From the NCBI RefSeq assembly GCF_029714305.1, contig NZ_CP121647.1, forward strand, positions 5,600,501-5,664,500: a DNA stretch of 64,000 nt, written 5' to 3'. Positions within the stretch are counted from its first letter, which is position 1, and every line of letters starts with the position of its first letter. This document shows, piece by piece, positions 19,701-28,144 of this stretch. The notes under the pieces were generated by a model, which did not search any database, was not told where the DNA came from, and worked only from the letters and a program-made list of their open reading frames with translations. The translations under genes and the position numbers were made by a program. The stretch is from Bradyrhizobium sp. CB3481 (lineage in GTDB: Bacteria; Pseudomonadota; Alphaproteobacteria; Rhizobiales; Xanthobacteraceae).

Positions 19701-20043
19701 GGAGCACCGCAAGCGCGATGTCGTGGTCCTTCGCAAGTTGATGCAGGGCAGCCAGCCCATATGACCAGTAGGACTCGCCGCCGATCAAGCGCACCAAAAT
19801 GCCGCGCGCATGCGACAGCGTCCGGTCGATATAGGTGTCGACCGACAGCGGATGAAGCAGCTCGGCAAGATTCGCGAGCCTCAACGGCGGCAGGCTACCA
19901 CGGCCGCGACGCCAACCGGCGGCAAACGCGGCGAGATCGCTGTCTGAGAACGAGAGCACGACGAGGTCGGCCGGATCCTGCCCGAGATCCTTAGGGATCG
20001 CGGTCTCCGCAAGACCGCGGCTCTCGCGAAAGACGATGTGCAT
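16792..20043 (-). CDS. cobN: Cobaltochelatase, large subunit
   Basis: 1083 aa. The large subunit of the ATP-dependent cobaltochelatase, which inserts Co2+ into hydrogenobyrinic acid a,c-diamide. It has the CobN/magnesium-chelatase H-like architecture, with landmarks DTYIDRTLSHARGILVRLIG, VVHMGTHGTLEWLPGKSVAL, LFTVDPRAVPTPSAHAQG and FRDVFPSLAQLFE. The length is within the shorter CobN class. The start overlaps the cobW stop, and its stop overlaps cobG. The AAA+ partners CobS and CobT (chelatase) are not in the window. Confidence 0.96.
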   Translation of the reverse strand: MHIVFRESRGLAETAIPKDLGQDPADLVVLSFSDSDLAAFAAGWRRGRGSLPPLRLANLAELLHPLSVDTYIDRTLSHARGILVRLIGGESYWSYGLAALHQLAKDHDIALAVLPADGRHDPRLDALSTLPVSTLGRLKALCDKGGTVAAQAAIAQLALASGLYAGPVAGEVEIPEIGFYDPYRGAIVALPNNPDRGRRALVTFYRSYLTAVDTAPVDALITALRKKGFDAYGVFVTSLKTAGVANWLKRQFEQCPPAVIVNATAFSAVTDDGTTPFDAASCPVFQVALSTARRDEWSQSLRGLSPGDLAMHVVLPEVDGRLLAGVVSFKSPSARDPDLQFAHLVHMPDDERVGAVVDRVAAWHRLANKPACTKRLAIVLSNYPGRPHQIAHAVGLDALGSVETLLSDLGDAGFDVKATEALSAALLQEKLTFSVADYGEELARLPHQLQDDLARAWGAPENDPACSDGEFHFSAIERGKAIITVQPERGDVTNRDTEYHDLSHTPRHAYIAFYLWLRQQEVDAVVHMGTHGTLEWLPGKSVALSATCWPEALIGDVPVVYPFIVNDPGEAAQAKRRIGAVTIGHLPPPLAQAALPKGLRPLEQLLDEYSTADGLDPARRHRLIIAIRDEARAAGLEEDLGLGASAAPAEAIPRIDRFVCDLKESQFGDGLHVFGRGGCGDAEKGALLDALFGRRVAPGPAGSPHRGRGDVLPTGRNLFTVDPRAVPTPSAHAQGIKLAEELLRRHLQDHGDWPKGLLVDLWGSSTMRTAGEDFAMALHLAGIAPRWDHGSGRVSGYEIIAPAALGRPRIDVTLRVSGLFRDVFPSLAQLFEAAAVALSERGEEGDENPYRHRAARVFGPRPGQYGVGMASIPDVFTQGSQNAAGEAWLSASSWTFAPDGTMRPDRSGIEARLVSTDAFVHAQDLPETDLLLASDYAVHQAGAAAAAARLGIAAPSLYHLDATRPDQPHARSLTEEISRVVRSRAANPKWIAGMMRHGFRGAAEIAATLEHMAAFAHLAQAVPSQLFDLYYNATLGSEDVRTFMARENPAALVAIESCFTRLHEAALWRTRRNSIAAALREAS

Positions 20044-21077
20044 CAGATACCGAGTCCCGCCTTGATGGCCGCCTCATCGATATCGTCGCGTTCGCCGATC
20101 ACAACCAGCTTCGACCGCCTTGGCCGCGTGCCCCAGGGCACGTCGAACTGATGCCCCACCCGCTCGCCGACCGATTGCAGCAGCAACCGCATCGGCTTGC
20201 CCGCGACCGCGATATATCCCTTGGCACGCAGGACGTTGTGCTCACGCGCAAGCCGCCGGATCGATTCGACCAGCGCATCCACGTCAGCAACTTCCGGGAG
20301 CTCGATGACTATCGAAGCAAAATCGTCGTGTTCGTGCTCTTCTTCGCCATCGTGATGAGAAGGTCGCGCAGCGAGATCGTCCTCAGCCGCCGCTTCGAGA
20401 CCAAGGATCACACGCGTATCGACGGCACCGTTGACGACAGGCAGCATCGGCGCGCGACGCGGCGTTTCGGCAGCGATCGCCGCCCTGGCCGCTTCAAGTC
20501 CTTCCGCGCCGGCAAGGTCCGCCTTCGTGAGCAGAACGATATCCGCGCACGCGATCTGATCCTCGAACACTTCCGATAGCGGCGTCTCGTGATCGAGGTT
20601 TTGATCGGCCGAACGCTGCGCTTCCACTGCGGCAGGGTCGGGCGCAAAGCGGCCGGCCGCTACGGCCTCGGTATCCGCGAGCGCAATCACGCCGTCGACT
20701 GTGATTCGCGAGCGGATCTGCGGCCAGTCGAACGCCTTGAGCAGCGGCTTCGGCAAAGCCAGGCCCGATGTCTCGATCAGGATATGGTCAGGCCTCACGC
20801 GGCGCGAGAGTAGCTGTTCCATGGCCGGGATGAAGTCGTCGGCAACCGTGCAGCAGATGCAGCCATTGGCGAGCTCGACGATGTTTTCGGCAGGACAGCT
20901 GATCTCGGCGCAGGATTTCAGGATCTCACCGTCGACGCCCTCGCTGCCGAACTCGTTTACGAGCACCGCAAGCTTCTTGCCATTCGCATTGGTGATCAGG
21001 TGTTGGATCAGCGTCGTCTTGCCTGACCCGAGAAAGCCAGTGATGATGGTCACCGGAACCTTGGTGAGCGTATTCAT
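20043..21077 (-). CDS. cobW: CobW GTPase, metal chaperone family
   Basis: 344 aa from ATG 21077, fixed by the ATGA overlap with the DUF1636 gene. Signatures of the COG0523 G3E GTPases are present: the P-loop TGFLGSGKTTLIQH, the CXCC metal site ELANGCICCTVADD, LIETSGLALPKP and LTKADLAG, with a His/Glu loop EEEHEHDD before the C-terminal CobW_C domain. It is thought to deliver cobalt to CobN, which is encoded directly downstream with overlapping codons. Confidence 0.96.
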   Translation of the reverse strand: MNTLTKVPVTIITGFLGSGKTTLIQHLITNANGKKLAVLVNEFGSEGVDGEILKSCAEISCPAENIVELANGCICCTVADDFIPAMEQLLSRRVRPDHILIETSGLALPKPLLKAFDWPQIRSRITVDGVIALADTEAVAAGRFAPDPAAVEAQRSADQNLDHETPLSEVFEDQIACADIVLLTKADLAGAEGLEAARAAIAAETPRRAPMLPVVNGAVDTRVILGLEAAAEDDLAARPSHHDGEEEHEHDDFASIVIELPEVADVDALVESIRRLAREHNVLRAKGYIAVAGKPMRLLLQSVGERVGHQFDVPWGTRPRRSKLVVIGERDDIDEAAIKAGLGI

Positions 21078-21448
21078 TCGGCGGACTCCGGCAGGACGGC
21101 AATAGGTGGAATACGGGCAAGCGATTGCGTGCGGAAAATCTCCGGTCGGCTGCGCCATGGCACAATACCATCTGGCGCCGCCGCATAGGCCGCAGCCCCG
21201 GCGACCACATCGGGTGCGTTTGCATCGGACAAGCGACCGTACACATAGGACCAGCGCCGAAACCCGGAGAGTGCAATCGAGCAGCCTTGGCTGCAGGCCG
21301 ATAGGCATTCGACCGGAGCGACGCTGACGCCCTCCGGCACGCCAGCCTCGAGGATGGCGCTGTGCAGACGCGCGCCCGGTGTGATTTCGCCTTTCCTTAC
21401 GGCCTCGCCGGCACGGCAGGTGATGCAGACGTGAAGTGTGACGGTCAT
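21074..21448 (-). CDS. DUF1636 family protein with ferredoxin-like cysteines
   Basis: 124 aa. It starts VTLHVCITCRAGE and has ECLSACSQGCSIAL in the middle, giving a C-x2-C and C-x3-C-x3-C pattern like that of thioredoxin-like [2Fe-2S] ferredoxins. DUF1636 genes are commonly found beside cobW or cobN in alpha-proteobacteria; the function is not established, and a redox or cobalt-handling role is inferred from position. It is the first gene behind the riboswitch at 21553-21750 and is preceded by AGAAGAGG. Confidence 0.88.
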   Translation of the reverse strand: MTVTLHVCITCRAGEAVRKGEITPGARLHSAILEAGVPEGVSVAPVECLSACSQGCSIALSGFRRWSYVYGRLSDANAPDVVAGAAAYAAAPDGIVPWRSRPEIFRTQSLARIPPIAVLPESAE

Positions 21449-21552
21449 CGCCTCTTCTCAAGTATCTCTGGCGGAGGCGATGAGGTACGCGAACCAACGA
21501 CGCACGGGTTCGCTCCCCGTCGCGGAACACCCCGTCCGCCGGTGGTCAATCG

Positions 21553-21750
21553 GTGCGCTGGCAGGTCTCCCGGCTTGCGGAGCAGGTTTTTCCTTCGATC
21601 TCCACCTTCCCAACCTTTAAAGGTCAGTGGCTATTGGAGATCTCTCCGGTCACGGTCGCGGGGGCGGCTGCGCTTCAGGCTCAAGCTTTGAGGCTGGAGC
21701 CCTATCGCATTCCCTCTTCGCCTGTCGTAGGACAGGAACCAACGCTACCC
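21553..21750 (-). promoter_or_regulatory. Cobalamin riboswitch upstream of the DUF1636-cobW-cobN run
   Basis: On the minus strand: GGTAGCGTTGGTTCCTGTC at the 5' side, then AAGAGGGAATGCG, then GCCGCCCCCGCGACCGTGA, a CCACTG segment, GGGAAGG, and the B12 box GCAAGCCGGGAGACCTGCC at 21578-21560. These are the ordered conserved parts of the cobalamin riboswitch. It ends about 105 bases before the DUF1636 start. Repression of the long cob operon by adenosylcobalamin is the expected effect. Confidence 0.93.
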
Positions 21751-21797
21751 CACCATTTGCCCAAGCGTGCAACTTGTCAAGCCAAAGGGACGTGCAG

Positions 21798-22451
21798 ATG
21801 ACTTCCAGACCTGATGCTGCCGAGGACGAGACCGCGATCTCCGAATTCGCATTGGATGCACGCCATTCGGCGAAAATGGCGAAGAAGAAGGCCGCGCGCG
21901 ACCGGATGATGGCCACCAAGAGTGGAGAGAAAGGACTCATCATCGTCCACACCGGGCCTGGCAAGGGAAAATCTTCCTCAGCTTACGGCATGATCTTGCG
22001 GTGCGTCGCGCATGGCTTTCCCTGCGCCATTGTGCAGTTCATCAAGGGTGCATGGGATACTGGCGAGCGCCGCCTGCTCACCGGGCATTTTGGCGAATTG
22101 TGCCAATTCCATGCAATGGGGGAAGGCTTTACCTGGGAAACGCAGGATCGCGCCCGCGACATTGCCGCTTCCCGCACCGCATGGGAAAAAGCCAAGCAGC
22201 TGATCGCTGATGAAAGCTTGCGCATGGTAGTTCTCGACGAGATCAACATTGCGCTTCGCTACGACTATCTGGAGATTGGGGAGATCGTTGAGTTCCTGAA
22301 GAATTCAAAGCCGCCAATGACGCATGTCGTCCTCACTGGACGCAATGCCAAGCAGGACTTGATCGACGTCGCCGACCTCGTCACGGAGATGACGCTCGTG
22401 AAGCATCCCTTCCGATCGGGCATCAAGGCCCAGCCTGGCGTTGAGTTCTGA
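21798..22451 (+). CDS. cobO: Cob(I)yrinic acid a,c-diamide adenosyltransferase
   Basis: 217 aa from ATG 21798 ([17 protein letters not shown]). Transfers the adenosyl group of ATP to reduced cobalt (CobA/CobO family). Visible are the P-loop [46 protein letters not shown] and [15 protein letters not shown] longer upstream extension would run into the riboswitch and was rejected. It is divergent from the DUF1636 operon and abuts cobQ. Confidence 0.95.
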   Translation: MTSRPDAAEDETAISEFALDARHSAKMAKKKAARDRMMATKSGEKGLIIVHTGPGKGKSSSAYGMILRCVAHGFPCAIVQFIKGAWDTGERRLLTGHFGELCQFHAMGEGFTWETQDRARDIAASRTAWEKAKQLIADESLRMVVLDEINIALRYDYLEIGEIVEFLKNSKPPMTHVVLTGRNAKQDLIDVADLVTEMTLVKHPFRSGIKAQPGVEF

Positions 22452-22473
22452 CCAGCAATCGGGATCCGATTCG

Positions 22474-23922
22474 ATGGCGCGCGCATTGATGATCCAGGGA
22501 GCCGGTTCGGACGTGGGCAAGTCGCTCATCGTGGCCGGCCTTGCGCGCGCTGCGACCCGGCGCGGCAATCGGGTGCTGCCTTTCAAGCCGCAGAACATGT
22601 CGAACAATGCCGCGGTGACGATCGATGGCGGCGAGATTGGGCGCGCGCAGGCATTGCAGGCGCAAGCCGCAGGTGTCGAGCCGCATACAGATATGAATCC
22701 GGTCTTGCTGAAGCCGGAAACCGATGTCGGCGCCCAGATTATCGTGCACGGACGCCGCGTTGCGACGCTGCGCGCGCGTGCATACGCGGCGATGAAGCCA
22801 TCGCTGATGGCGCCGGTTCTCGAGAGTTTCGCCCGTCTCAAGCATCGTGCCGATCTTGTTCTCGTCGAGGGCGCCGGCAGCCCCGCTGAAGTCAATCTGA
22901 GGAGCGCCGATATTGCCAATATGGGCTTTGCCCGCAAGGCCGACGTTCCCGTCGTCTTGGTCGGCGACATTGACCGCGGCGGTGTCATTGCGCAGCTCAT
23001 CGGAATCAAGGCCGTGCTTGATTCCGAAGATGCGGCCATGATCCGCGGCTTCCTCATCAACAAGTTCCGCGGCGATCGATCACTTTTTGACGACGGCTAC
23101 CGGCTGATCGAAGCCCGCACAACATGGCGGGGATGTGGGATCCTTCCCTACTTCGCCCGCGCGAGCGAACTTCCGGCCGAAGACGCGCTCGGCCTTACCG
23201 GCGCACGCAAGGTAGGCAAGTGCAAAATTGTCTTTCTCGCGCTGTCCCGGATCGCGAATTTTGACGACCTCGATCCACTGAAGCTGGAAACTGATGTCGA
23301 TCTTGTGATGGTCCGGCCTGGAGAGGCAATCCCTGGCGATGCAAAGCTCGTGATCCTGCCGGGCTCGAAGTCGACACGCGGCGATCTCGCCTTCCTGCGA
23401 GCCCAAGGCTGGGACATCGATCTTCTTGCGCATCATCGTCGCGGCGGGCATGTGCTCGGCATTTGCGGCGGTTACCAGATGCTTGGACGCAGTGTGGCAG
23501 ATCCGGAGGGAATCGAGGGACCTGCGGGAGAAACTCCCGGCCTCGGACTCCTCGACGTAAAAACGGTGATGACTGCACAAAAGACTCTAGCCCGGGTCAC
23601 GGCAGTCCACATGGCGACGAACCGGCCGATCGAGGCTTACGAGATTCACATTGGGGATACCGACGGGCCGGATCGTGCACGGCCATTTGCTTTGATTGGC
23701 GGAGCGCCGGAAGGCGCGGTATCCAGCGACGGCCGCGTGCACGGCAGCTATCTGCACGGCCTGTTTGCCTCCGACAGTTTCCGCAAGGCGTTTCTCGCGC
23801 AACTGGACATTCCGGCCGCGGACCATCAGTACCGCGCCAGGGTGGAGAGCGCGCTCGACACGCTTGCCGACTACATCGATACCCATCTCGATGTCGAAGG
23901 CCTACTTGCGCTTGCCCGCTGA
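22474..23922 (+). CDS. cobQ: Cobyric acid synthase (glutamine-hydrolysing)
   Basis: 482 aa from ATG 22474 ([20 protein letters not shown]). Amidates side chains b, d, e and g of adenosylcobyrinic acid a,c-diamide. The N-terminal part carries the P-loop-like GAGSDVGKS and [13 protein letters not shown]. The C-terminal glutaminase domain carries [15 protein letters not shown] and the nucleophile in [11 protein letters not shown] (Cys near residue 330). A TTG at 22441 overlapping the cobO stop is an alternative start; the ATG gives the usual length. Confidence 0.96.
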   Translation: MARALMIQGAGSDVGKSLIVAGLARAATRRGNRVLPFKPQNMSNNAAVTIDGGEIGRAQALQAQAAGVEPHTDMNPVLLKPETDVGAQIIVHGRRVATLRARAYAAMKPSLMAPVLESFARLKHRADLVLVEGAGSPAEVNLRSADIANMGFARKADVPVVLVGDIDRGGVIAQLIGIKAVLDSEDAAMIRGFLINKFRGDRSLFDDGYRLIEARTTWRGCGILPYFARASELPAEDALGLTGARKVGKCKIVFLALSRIANFDDLDPLKLETDVDLVMVRPGEAIPGDAKLVILPGSKSTRGDLAFLRAQGWDIDLLAHHRRGGHVLGICGGYQMLGRSVADPEGIEGPAGETPGLGLLDVKTVMTAQKTLARVTAVHMATNRPIEAYEIHIGDTDGPDRARPFALIGGAPEGAVSSDGRVHGSYLHGLFASDSFRKAFLAQLDIPAADHQYRARVESALDTLADYIDTHLDVEGLLALAR

Positions 23923-23932
23923 GGAGCAGCGA

Positions 23933-24913
23933 TCAAGGCGAGACTGTGACAGAAAACCGCGCCCATTCCGTCTCGTCGCCCGGCAAGCCAAGCCGCAGCC
24001 ACCCGGGCCTCTTCCCAAATATGCGCGACCATATCTGGCAACGCGCGAGCTTCTGCTGCGCGGCGCGTGCGTCGCCGGTTTCATACAGTCGGAACAGCGG
24101 CGTGCCGCCGACCAATCTCCAGCCCTGTGATTGCACTTCAGCATCGAGGCGGAGGCAATCGCGTGCCAGACGCATCGAGGTCGCGTTTGCCCAATCACGA
24201 TCAAGCAAGGCGCGCCGTCCGATCACAATCGCTGCACCCGAAATCGGCCACGGGCCCACCATCGCGGCCAGCGCAGCGGCATCGGCCTCGCTGCCGAGCG
24301 CGAAACCGAGGCGCAGTCCCGCCAGTCCGTAAAATTTTCCGAACGATCGCAGGACTAACAGCCCAGGCCGTCCCGCTTCAGATGCCAGCGACAAGCCGTA
24401 AACGGCATCAGCGAAGCTCTCATCGACGACGAGGCGACCGACGCGCGGCAAGAGCGCCAGCAGTTCGCTTGGAGCAAAGCATCGGCCGTCGGGATTGTTT
24501 GGGTTGACGACCACGGCAATATCTGCTCCCGGCAGCCCTTCGAGATCAAAAACTTCGGCCACGTCCCAGGCTGCAGCGGAAAGAACCGCCGCGTATTCGT
24601 TATAGGTCGGCGCAAGAATCCGCGCCCGACCGCGCGATGAAAGACTCGGCAACAACTGGATGGCCGCTTGTACGCCACCAAGCGCCACGATTGGCGCCTT
24701 AGTAGCGTAGGCCTCTCGCGCGGCCTGATGAAGGGAATCGATATCGGATCGCGAAGGCAGCGCACTCCAGGACCTGGGTTCGACCTCACCCACCGGATAA
24801 GGCTGCCGGTTGATCCCGGTTGAGAGGTCGATCCAGTCCTGTGCGCGCCCGCCGAAGCGGTGCGCGGCAAGATCTAGATTTCCGCCATGCTCGAGCATTG
24901 CCCTCTCCGTCAC
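23933..24913 (-). CDS. cobC: Threonine-phosphate decarboxylase (PLP enzyme)
   Basis: 326 aa. A class-I aminotransferase-fold PLP enzyme that supplies (R)-1-aminopropan-2-ol phosphate for the nucleotide loop. It begins near LEHGGNLDLAAHRFGG, has IDLSTGINRQPYP, the asparagine block VVVNPNNPDGR and the PLP lysine in LRSFGKFYGLAGLRLGF. The start shown is a GTG that overlaps the cbiB stop (GTGA). An ATG at 24898 would give the N-terminus most homologues have. Confidence 0.93.
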   Translation of the reverse strand: MTERAMLEHGGNLDLAAHRFGGRAQDWIDLSTGINRQPYPVGEVEPRSWSALPSRSDIDSLHQAAREAYATKAPIVALGGVQAAIQLLPSLSSRGRARILAPTYNEYAAVLSAAAWDVAEVFDLEGLPGADIAVVVNPNNPDGRCFAPSELLALLPRVGRLVVDESFADAVYGLSLASEAGRPGLLVLRSFGKFYGLAGLRLGFALGSEADAAALAAMVGPWPISGAAIVIGRRALLDRDWANATSMRLARDCLRLDAEVQSQGWRLVGGTPLFRLYETGDARAAQQKLARCQIWSRIFGKRPGWLRLGLPGDETEWARFSVTVSP

Positions 24914-25851
24914 GCGAAAGCCAAAATCGTAAGGGCACCGGCCAACAGAACCATGGCGCGGACGTAAAGTGTCAGTCCGCGCCGGATGTCAACGGCGCGC
25001 GGATCGCGTGCGCCTTCGTTGAGCCAGGGTTCATCGGAGATGCTTCCGTGATAGATGCGCGGCCCGCTGAGCCGCACGCCCAGCGCGCCCGCCATCGCTG
25101 CTTCCGGCCAGCCGGCATTGATTGATCGGTGGCGGTTCGCGTCACGCGCCATGCAAGACAACGAGTTCGAGGGCCACCTCGCCAGCAGCAAAAACAACAG
25201 GCCGGTGAGACGCGCCGGTATGAAATTTGCAAGATCGTCGATGCGCGCGGCAGCCCAACCGAAAGCTTCGTGACGCATCGTGCGATGGCCGATCATGGAG
25301 TCGAGCGTATTGATCGCCTTGTAACCGACGATGCCTGGCAGGCCGAACAACGCCCCCCAGAACACGGGCGCCACAATCCCGTCGGAAGCGTTCTCGGCCA
25401 AGCTCTCGATGGCCGCGCGCGCAATGCCCGCTTCATCGAGTGCTGCGGGATCGCGTCCAACGATCTGCGCGACAGCCGCGCGTGCGGCTGCGATATCGCC
25501 GGATTGCAAGGGGCGAGCAACCGCAGCCACATGATCATAGAGCGAACGCAGCGCAACCAGGGGCCACGCCAGAATTCCCAGGATCACGATGCGGTTCCAT
25601 TCAAAGGCAAGCGCGACTTGGATTGCCCATCCGATGCCGGCCGAAAGACCAATCACGAAAAGAGCCCCGGCTGCGCCAGCAATCCGCCGGACTCCAGGCC
25701 GGTCGATGGTCCTGTTGAAGCTGATATCAAGGATATTGATCAGCCTGCCAAGCCAGGTGACGGGATGACCGACACGGGCGAACAGTCCATTGGGCCAGCC
25801 CATTAAGGCGTCCACCGTCATCGCCACCGCCATCGCTCCCGCAAAGCCCAT
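24910..25851 (-). CDS. cbiB: Adenosylcobinamide-phosphate synthase
   Basis: 313 aa, named cobD in the aerobic nomenclature. This membrane protein with several hydrophobic segments joins aminopropanol phosphate to adenosylcobyric acid. Signatures are GHPVTWLGRLI, RAAIESLAENASDGIVAPVF, YKAINTLDSMIGHR and NAGWPEAAMAGALGVRL. ATG 25851 was chosen because GGGAG lies 7 bases before it; the frame is open to 25884. Translationally linked to cobC and divergent from cobP. Confidence 0.95.
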   Translation of the reverse strand: MGFAGAMAVAMTVDALMGWPNGLFARVGHPVTWLGRLINILDISFNRTIDRPGVRRIAGAAGALFVIGLSAGIGWAIQVALAFEWNRIVILGILAWPLVALRSLYDHVAAVARPLQSGDIAAARAAVAQIVGRDPAALDEAGIARAAIESLAENASDGIVAPVFWGALFGLPGIVGYKAINTLDSMIGHRTMRHEAFGWAAARIDDLANFIPARLTGLLFLLLARWPSNSLSCMARDANRHRSINAGWPEAAMAGALGVRLSGPRIYHGSISDEPWLNEGARDPRAVDIRRGLTLYVRAMVLLAGALTILAFA

Positions 25852-25976
25852 GCATCGTCTCCCAAGGTGGGTCTTGATGCACAAGAATTCTGGATCAAGG
25901 CAAGCCCATTTCGCCTAATTCGCCTTTGTCTTTGCCGGAGATTGGTGATTAGTGCTGGCCCTAAGCGGAGAACGTC

Positions 25977-26480
25977 ATGGCCATCATACTCATTACGGGC
26001 GGCGCCCGATCGGGCAAAAGCCGGCGCGCAGAAGTCCGTGCCCGCGCCTTTCCGGGGCAACCCGTCTATATTGCCACGGCAGAGGCGCTCGATGAAGAAA
26101 TGAGCGAGCGAATAGCAACGCATCGGGCGCGACGAGGAAAGGAATGGATCGAGCGCGAGGTCCCCCTTGATCTCGTGCAGGCGCTCGTCGAAACCGACGG
26201 CGGCGGTGCAAGGCTGGTCGATTGTCTCACGCTCTGGCTGTCGAACCTGCTCCATGCGGAGCGCAATTGGTCGCATGAGGGTTCGCGGCTCGCCGACGTG
26301 CTCGCCCGCCAGCGCAGCCCCGTCATCATGGTCACGAACGAGGTTGGGCTCTGTATCGTGCCGGACAATGCGCTGGCGCGCGCATTTCGGGACGCGGCAG
26401 GTATCCTGAACCAGACGATTGCCTCCATTGCGGACGAGGTCGAATTCGTCGTCGCAGGATTGCCGATCAATCTGAAGTAG
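25977..26480 (+). CDS. cobP: Bifunctional adenosylcobinamide kinase / guanylyltransferase
   Basis: 167 aa (CobU/CobP family). Phosphorylates adenosylcobinamide and adds GMP, making adenosylcobinamide-GDP. The P-loop is LITGGARSGKSRRAE at the N-terminus. The guanylylated-histidine region is IATHRARRGKEW, and DCLTLWLSNLL and VTNEVGLCIVP follow. GCGGAG precedes the ATG. It is the first gene of the cobP-cobV-bluB run. Confidence 0.96.
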   Translation: MAIILITGGARSGKSRRAEVRARAFPGQPVYIATAEALDEEMSERIATHRARRGKEWIEREVPLDLVQALVETDGGGARLVDCLTLWLSNLLHAERNWSHEGSRLADVLARQRSPVIMVTNEVGLCIVPDNALARAFRDAAGILNQTIASIADEVEFVVAGLPINLK

Positions 26481-26548
26481 CACCGCGCTTGCTGGAATCG
26501 CAACGCATCGTCCAGTGCACGAGCTGACGATCCGAGGGCTGAAGACAT

Positions 26549-27337
26549 ATGTATCATTTCGAGCTCCTCAGGGGCATCGTCACTGACCTGAGAACCGCCG
26601 TTTCGTTCTCCACGATTCTGCCTTTCGGGCCAGCGAAGCCGGTCAGCGACGGCGATGTTGCCCGCGCGGGCTGGGCGTTGCCGATGGCCGGATTGCTGGT
26701 GGGCCTTGCCGGAGCGGCGGTCTATTCGATCGCGAGCGAGGTCGGATTGACGCCTGGCCCCACCGCCATGCTGGCACTGGCGGCCACGGTGCTTGTCAGC
26801 GGCGCGATGCACGAGGACGGTCTTGCCGATACCGCCGATGGGCTCGGCGGGGGGCGGACGCGCGAGCGGAAGCTCGAGATCATGCGCGACAGCCGGATTG
26901 GCACTTACGGCGCCTGCGCGCTGATTGGATCGTTTACCTTGCGATGGAGCGCGCTCGAAACGATTGCCGAGCCAAAGTCGATTGCGGCTGCTCTTTTTGT
27001 TGCACATGCGGCGGCACGCGCCGGCTTGCCTGTCTTCATGTGGCTGATCCCGCCGGCCCGATCGGATGGGCTTTCGGCCGGAGCTGGACGTCCGCCGGGA
27101 CGAAGCGCGGCCGTTGCATTTGCTCTTGGGGCTCTTTCTCTGGTCTTCGGCTTCGGGGCGAGCCAGGCGATGATCGGAGTTATTTTGCTGTCACTGGCCG
27201 GGCTGATACTGGCGTGGCTTGCCGCAAGCCAGGTTGGAGGACAGACAGGTGATATATTGGGCGCATTTGAGCAGATTGGCGAGATCGCGATTTTGCTGAT
27301 GGCGGCCGCCCTGCTCCATACGGAACTGCGGCTCTGA
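26549..27337 (+). CDS. cobV: Adenosylcobinamide-GDP ribazoletransferase (cobalamin synthase)
   Basis: 262 aa integral membrane enzyme, CobS in enteric nomenclature. Joins adenosylcobinamide-GDP to alpha-ribazole or its phosphate. It has DLRTAVSFSTILPFGPA near the N-terminus, the acidic catalytic block GAMHEDGLADTADGLGGG near residue 90, and EIMRDSRIGTYGACALI, followed by hydrophobic helices. The stop overlaps the bluB start as TGATG. Confidence 0.95.
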   Translation: MYHFELLRGIVTDLRTAVSFSTILPFGPAKPVSDGDVARAGWALPMAGLLVGLAGAAVYSIASEVGLTPGPTAMLALAATVLVSGAMHEDGLADTADGLGGGRTRERKLEIMRDSRIGTYGACALIGSFTLRWSALETIAEPKSIAAALFVAHAAARAGLPVFMWLIPPARSDGLSAGAGRPPGRSAAVAFALGALSLVFGFGASQAMIGVILLSLAGLILAWLAASQVGGQTGDILGAFEQIGEIAILLMAAALLHTELRL

Positions 27338-27969
27338 TGGTCTCATTCGATGAAACCTTTCGCCGGCAACTGCGCGAGCTGTTCGTGTGGCGCCGCGACG
27401 TGCGGCGCTTTCGTACCGATCCTCTGCCGAATGATGCCATGGAGCGGCTCATTGAGATCGCGTGCCTTTCTCCTTCAGTTGGCCTTAGTCAGCCCTGGCG
27501 ATTCATCATCATCGAAGACAAGGCGAAGCGCAGCGCCGTGGTGGAGGACTTCAAGACCTGCAATGCCGATGCGCTGCGTTCTTATTCAAGCGAACGTGCC
27601 GCGCGGTACGCGAGCCTGAAGCTCGCCGGCCTCGAAGAGGCGCCCGGTCATCTTGCCGTGTTCGCGGACAAAGCAACCGATCTCGGCTATGGCCTCGGGC
27701 TCGCAACGATGCCGGAGACGATCGAATATTCCGTGGCCGCGGCCATCTGCTGCATGTGGCTCGCCGCACGCGCAGAGGGCATCGGACTTGGCTGGGTATC
27801 GATCCTGAACCCGGATCGCATTCACGAGATTCTTGAAGTGCCGGAGTCCTGGAAATTCATCGGCTATCTCTGCGTGGGCTATCCTCAGGTAGAGTTTGAT
27901 CGCCCCGAACTAGAACGCGCCAACTGGGAATATCGGCGAACGTCCAAGGAATTTACGATTCGACGCTAA
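27337..27969 (+). CDS. bluB: 5,6-dimethylbenzimidazole synthase
   Basis: 210 aa, flavin destructase of the nitroreductase fold. Uses O2 to break FMNH2 into dimethylbenzimidazole, the lower ligand of B12. It has RRDVRRFRTDPLP near residue 20, SPSVGLSQPWRFI, GLGLATMPETIEYSVAAAI and AEGIGLGWVSILNPD. The start overlaps cobV by one base. With it, the window covers lower-ligand synthesis and attachment (CobT). The next 175 bp (27970-28144) show no gene. Confidence 0.96.
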   Translation: MVSFDETFRRQLRELFVWRRDVRRFRTDPLPNDAMERLIEIACLSPSVGLSQPWRFIIIEDKAKRSAVVEDFKTCNADALRSYSSERAARYASLKLAGLEEAPGHLAVFADKATDLGYGLGLATMPETIEYSVAAAICCMWLAARAEGIGLGWVSILNPDRIHEILEVPESWKFIGYLCVGYPQVEFDRPELERANWEYRRTSKEFTIRR

Positions 27970-28144
27970 CCCATTGCGCGGCAGCAATCGGTCGAGGACA
28001 GCATCGAAGTGCTCGTCCCTCTGACCAGTTACCTGTCTTGGAAATCCCAAATCAGTAAGTCAAAACCGCCGCGCCGCGATACTAGAGCCTCCAGGTCAGG
28101 GCGTCTGGAACAACAAAGTTGAGGTGGAGCGTTTCCGAATCCTC

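Noticed and set aside
25852..25976. Possible third cobalamin riboswitch between cbiB and cobP
   Set aside because: The gap is only 125 bp and lacks the B12 box and the CCGC-ACTGTAA junction.
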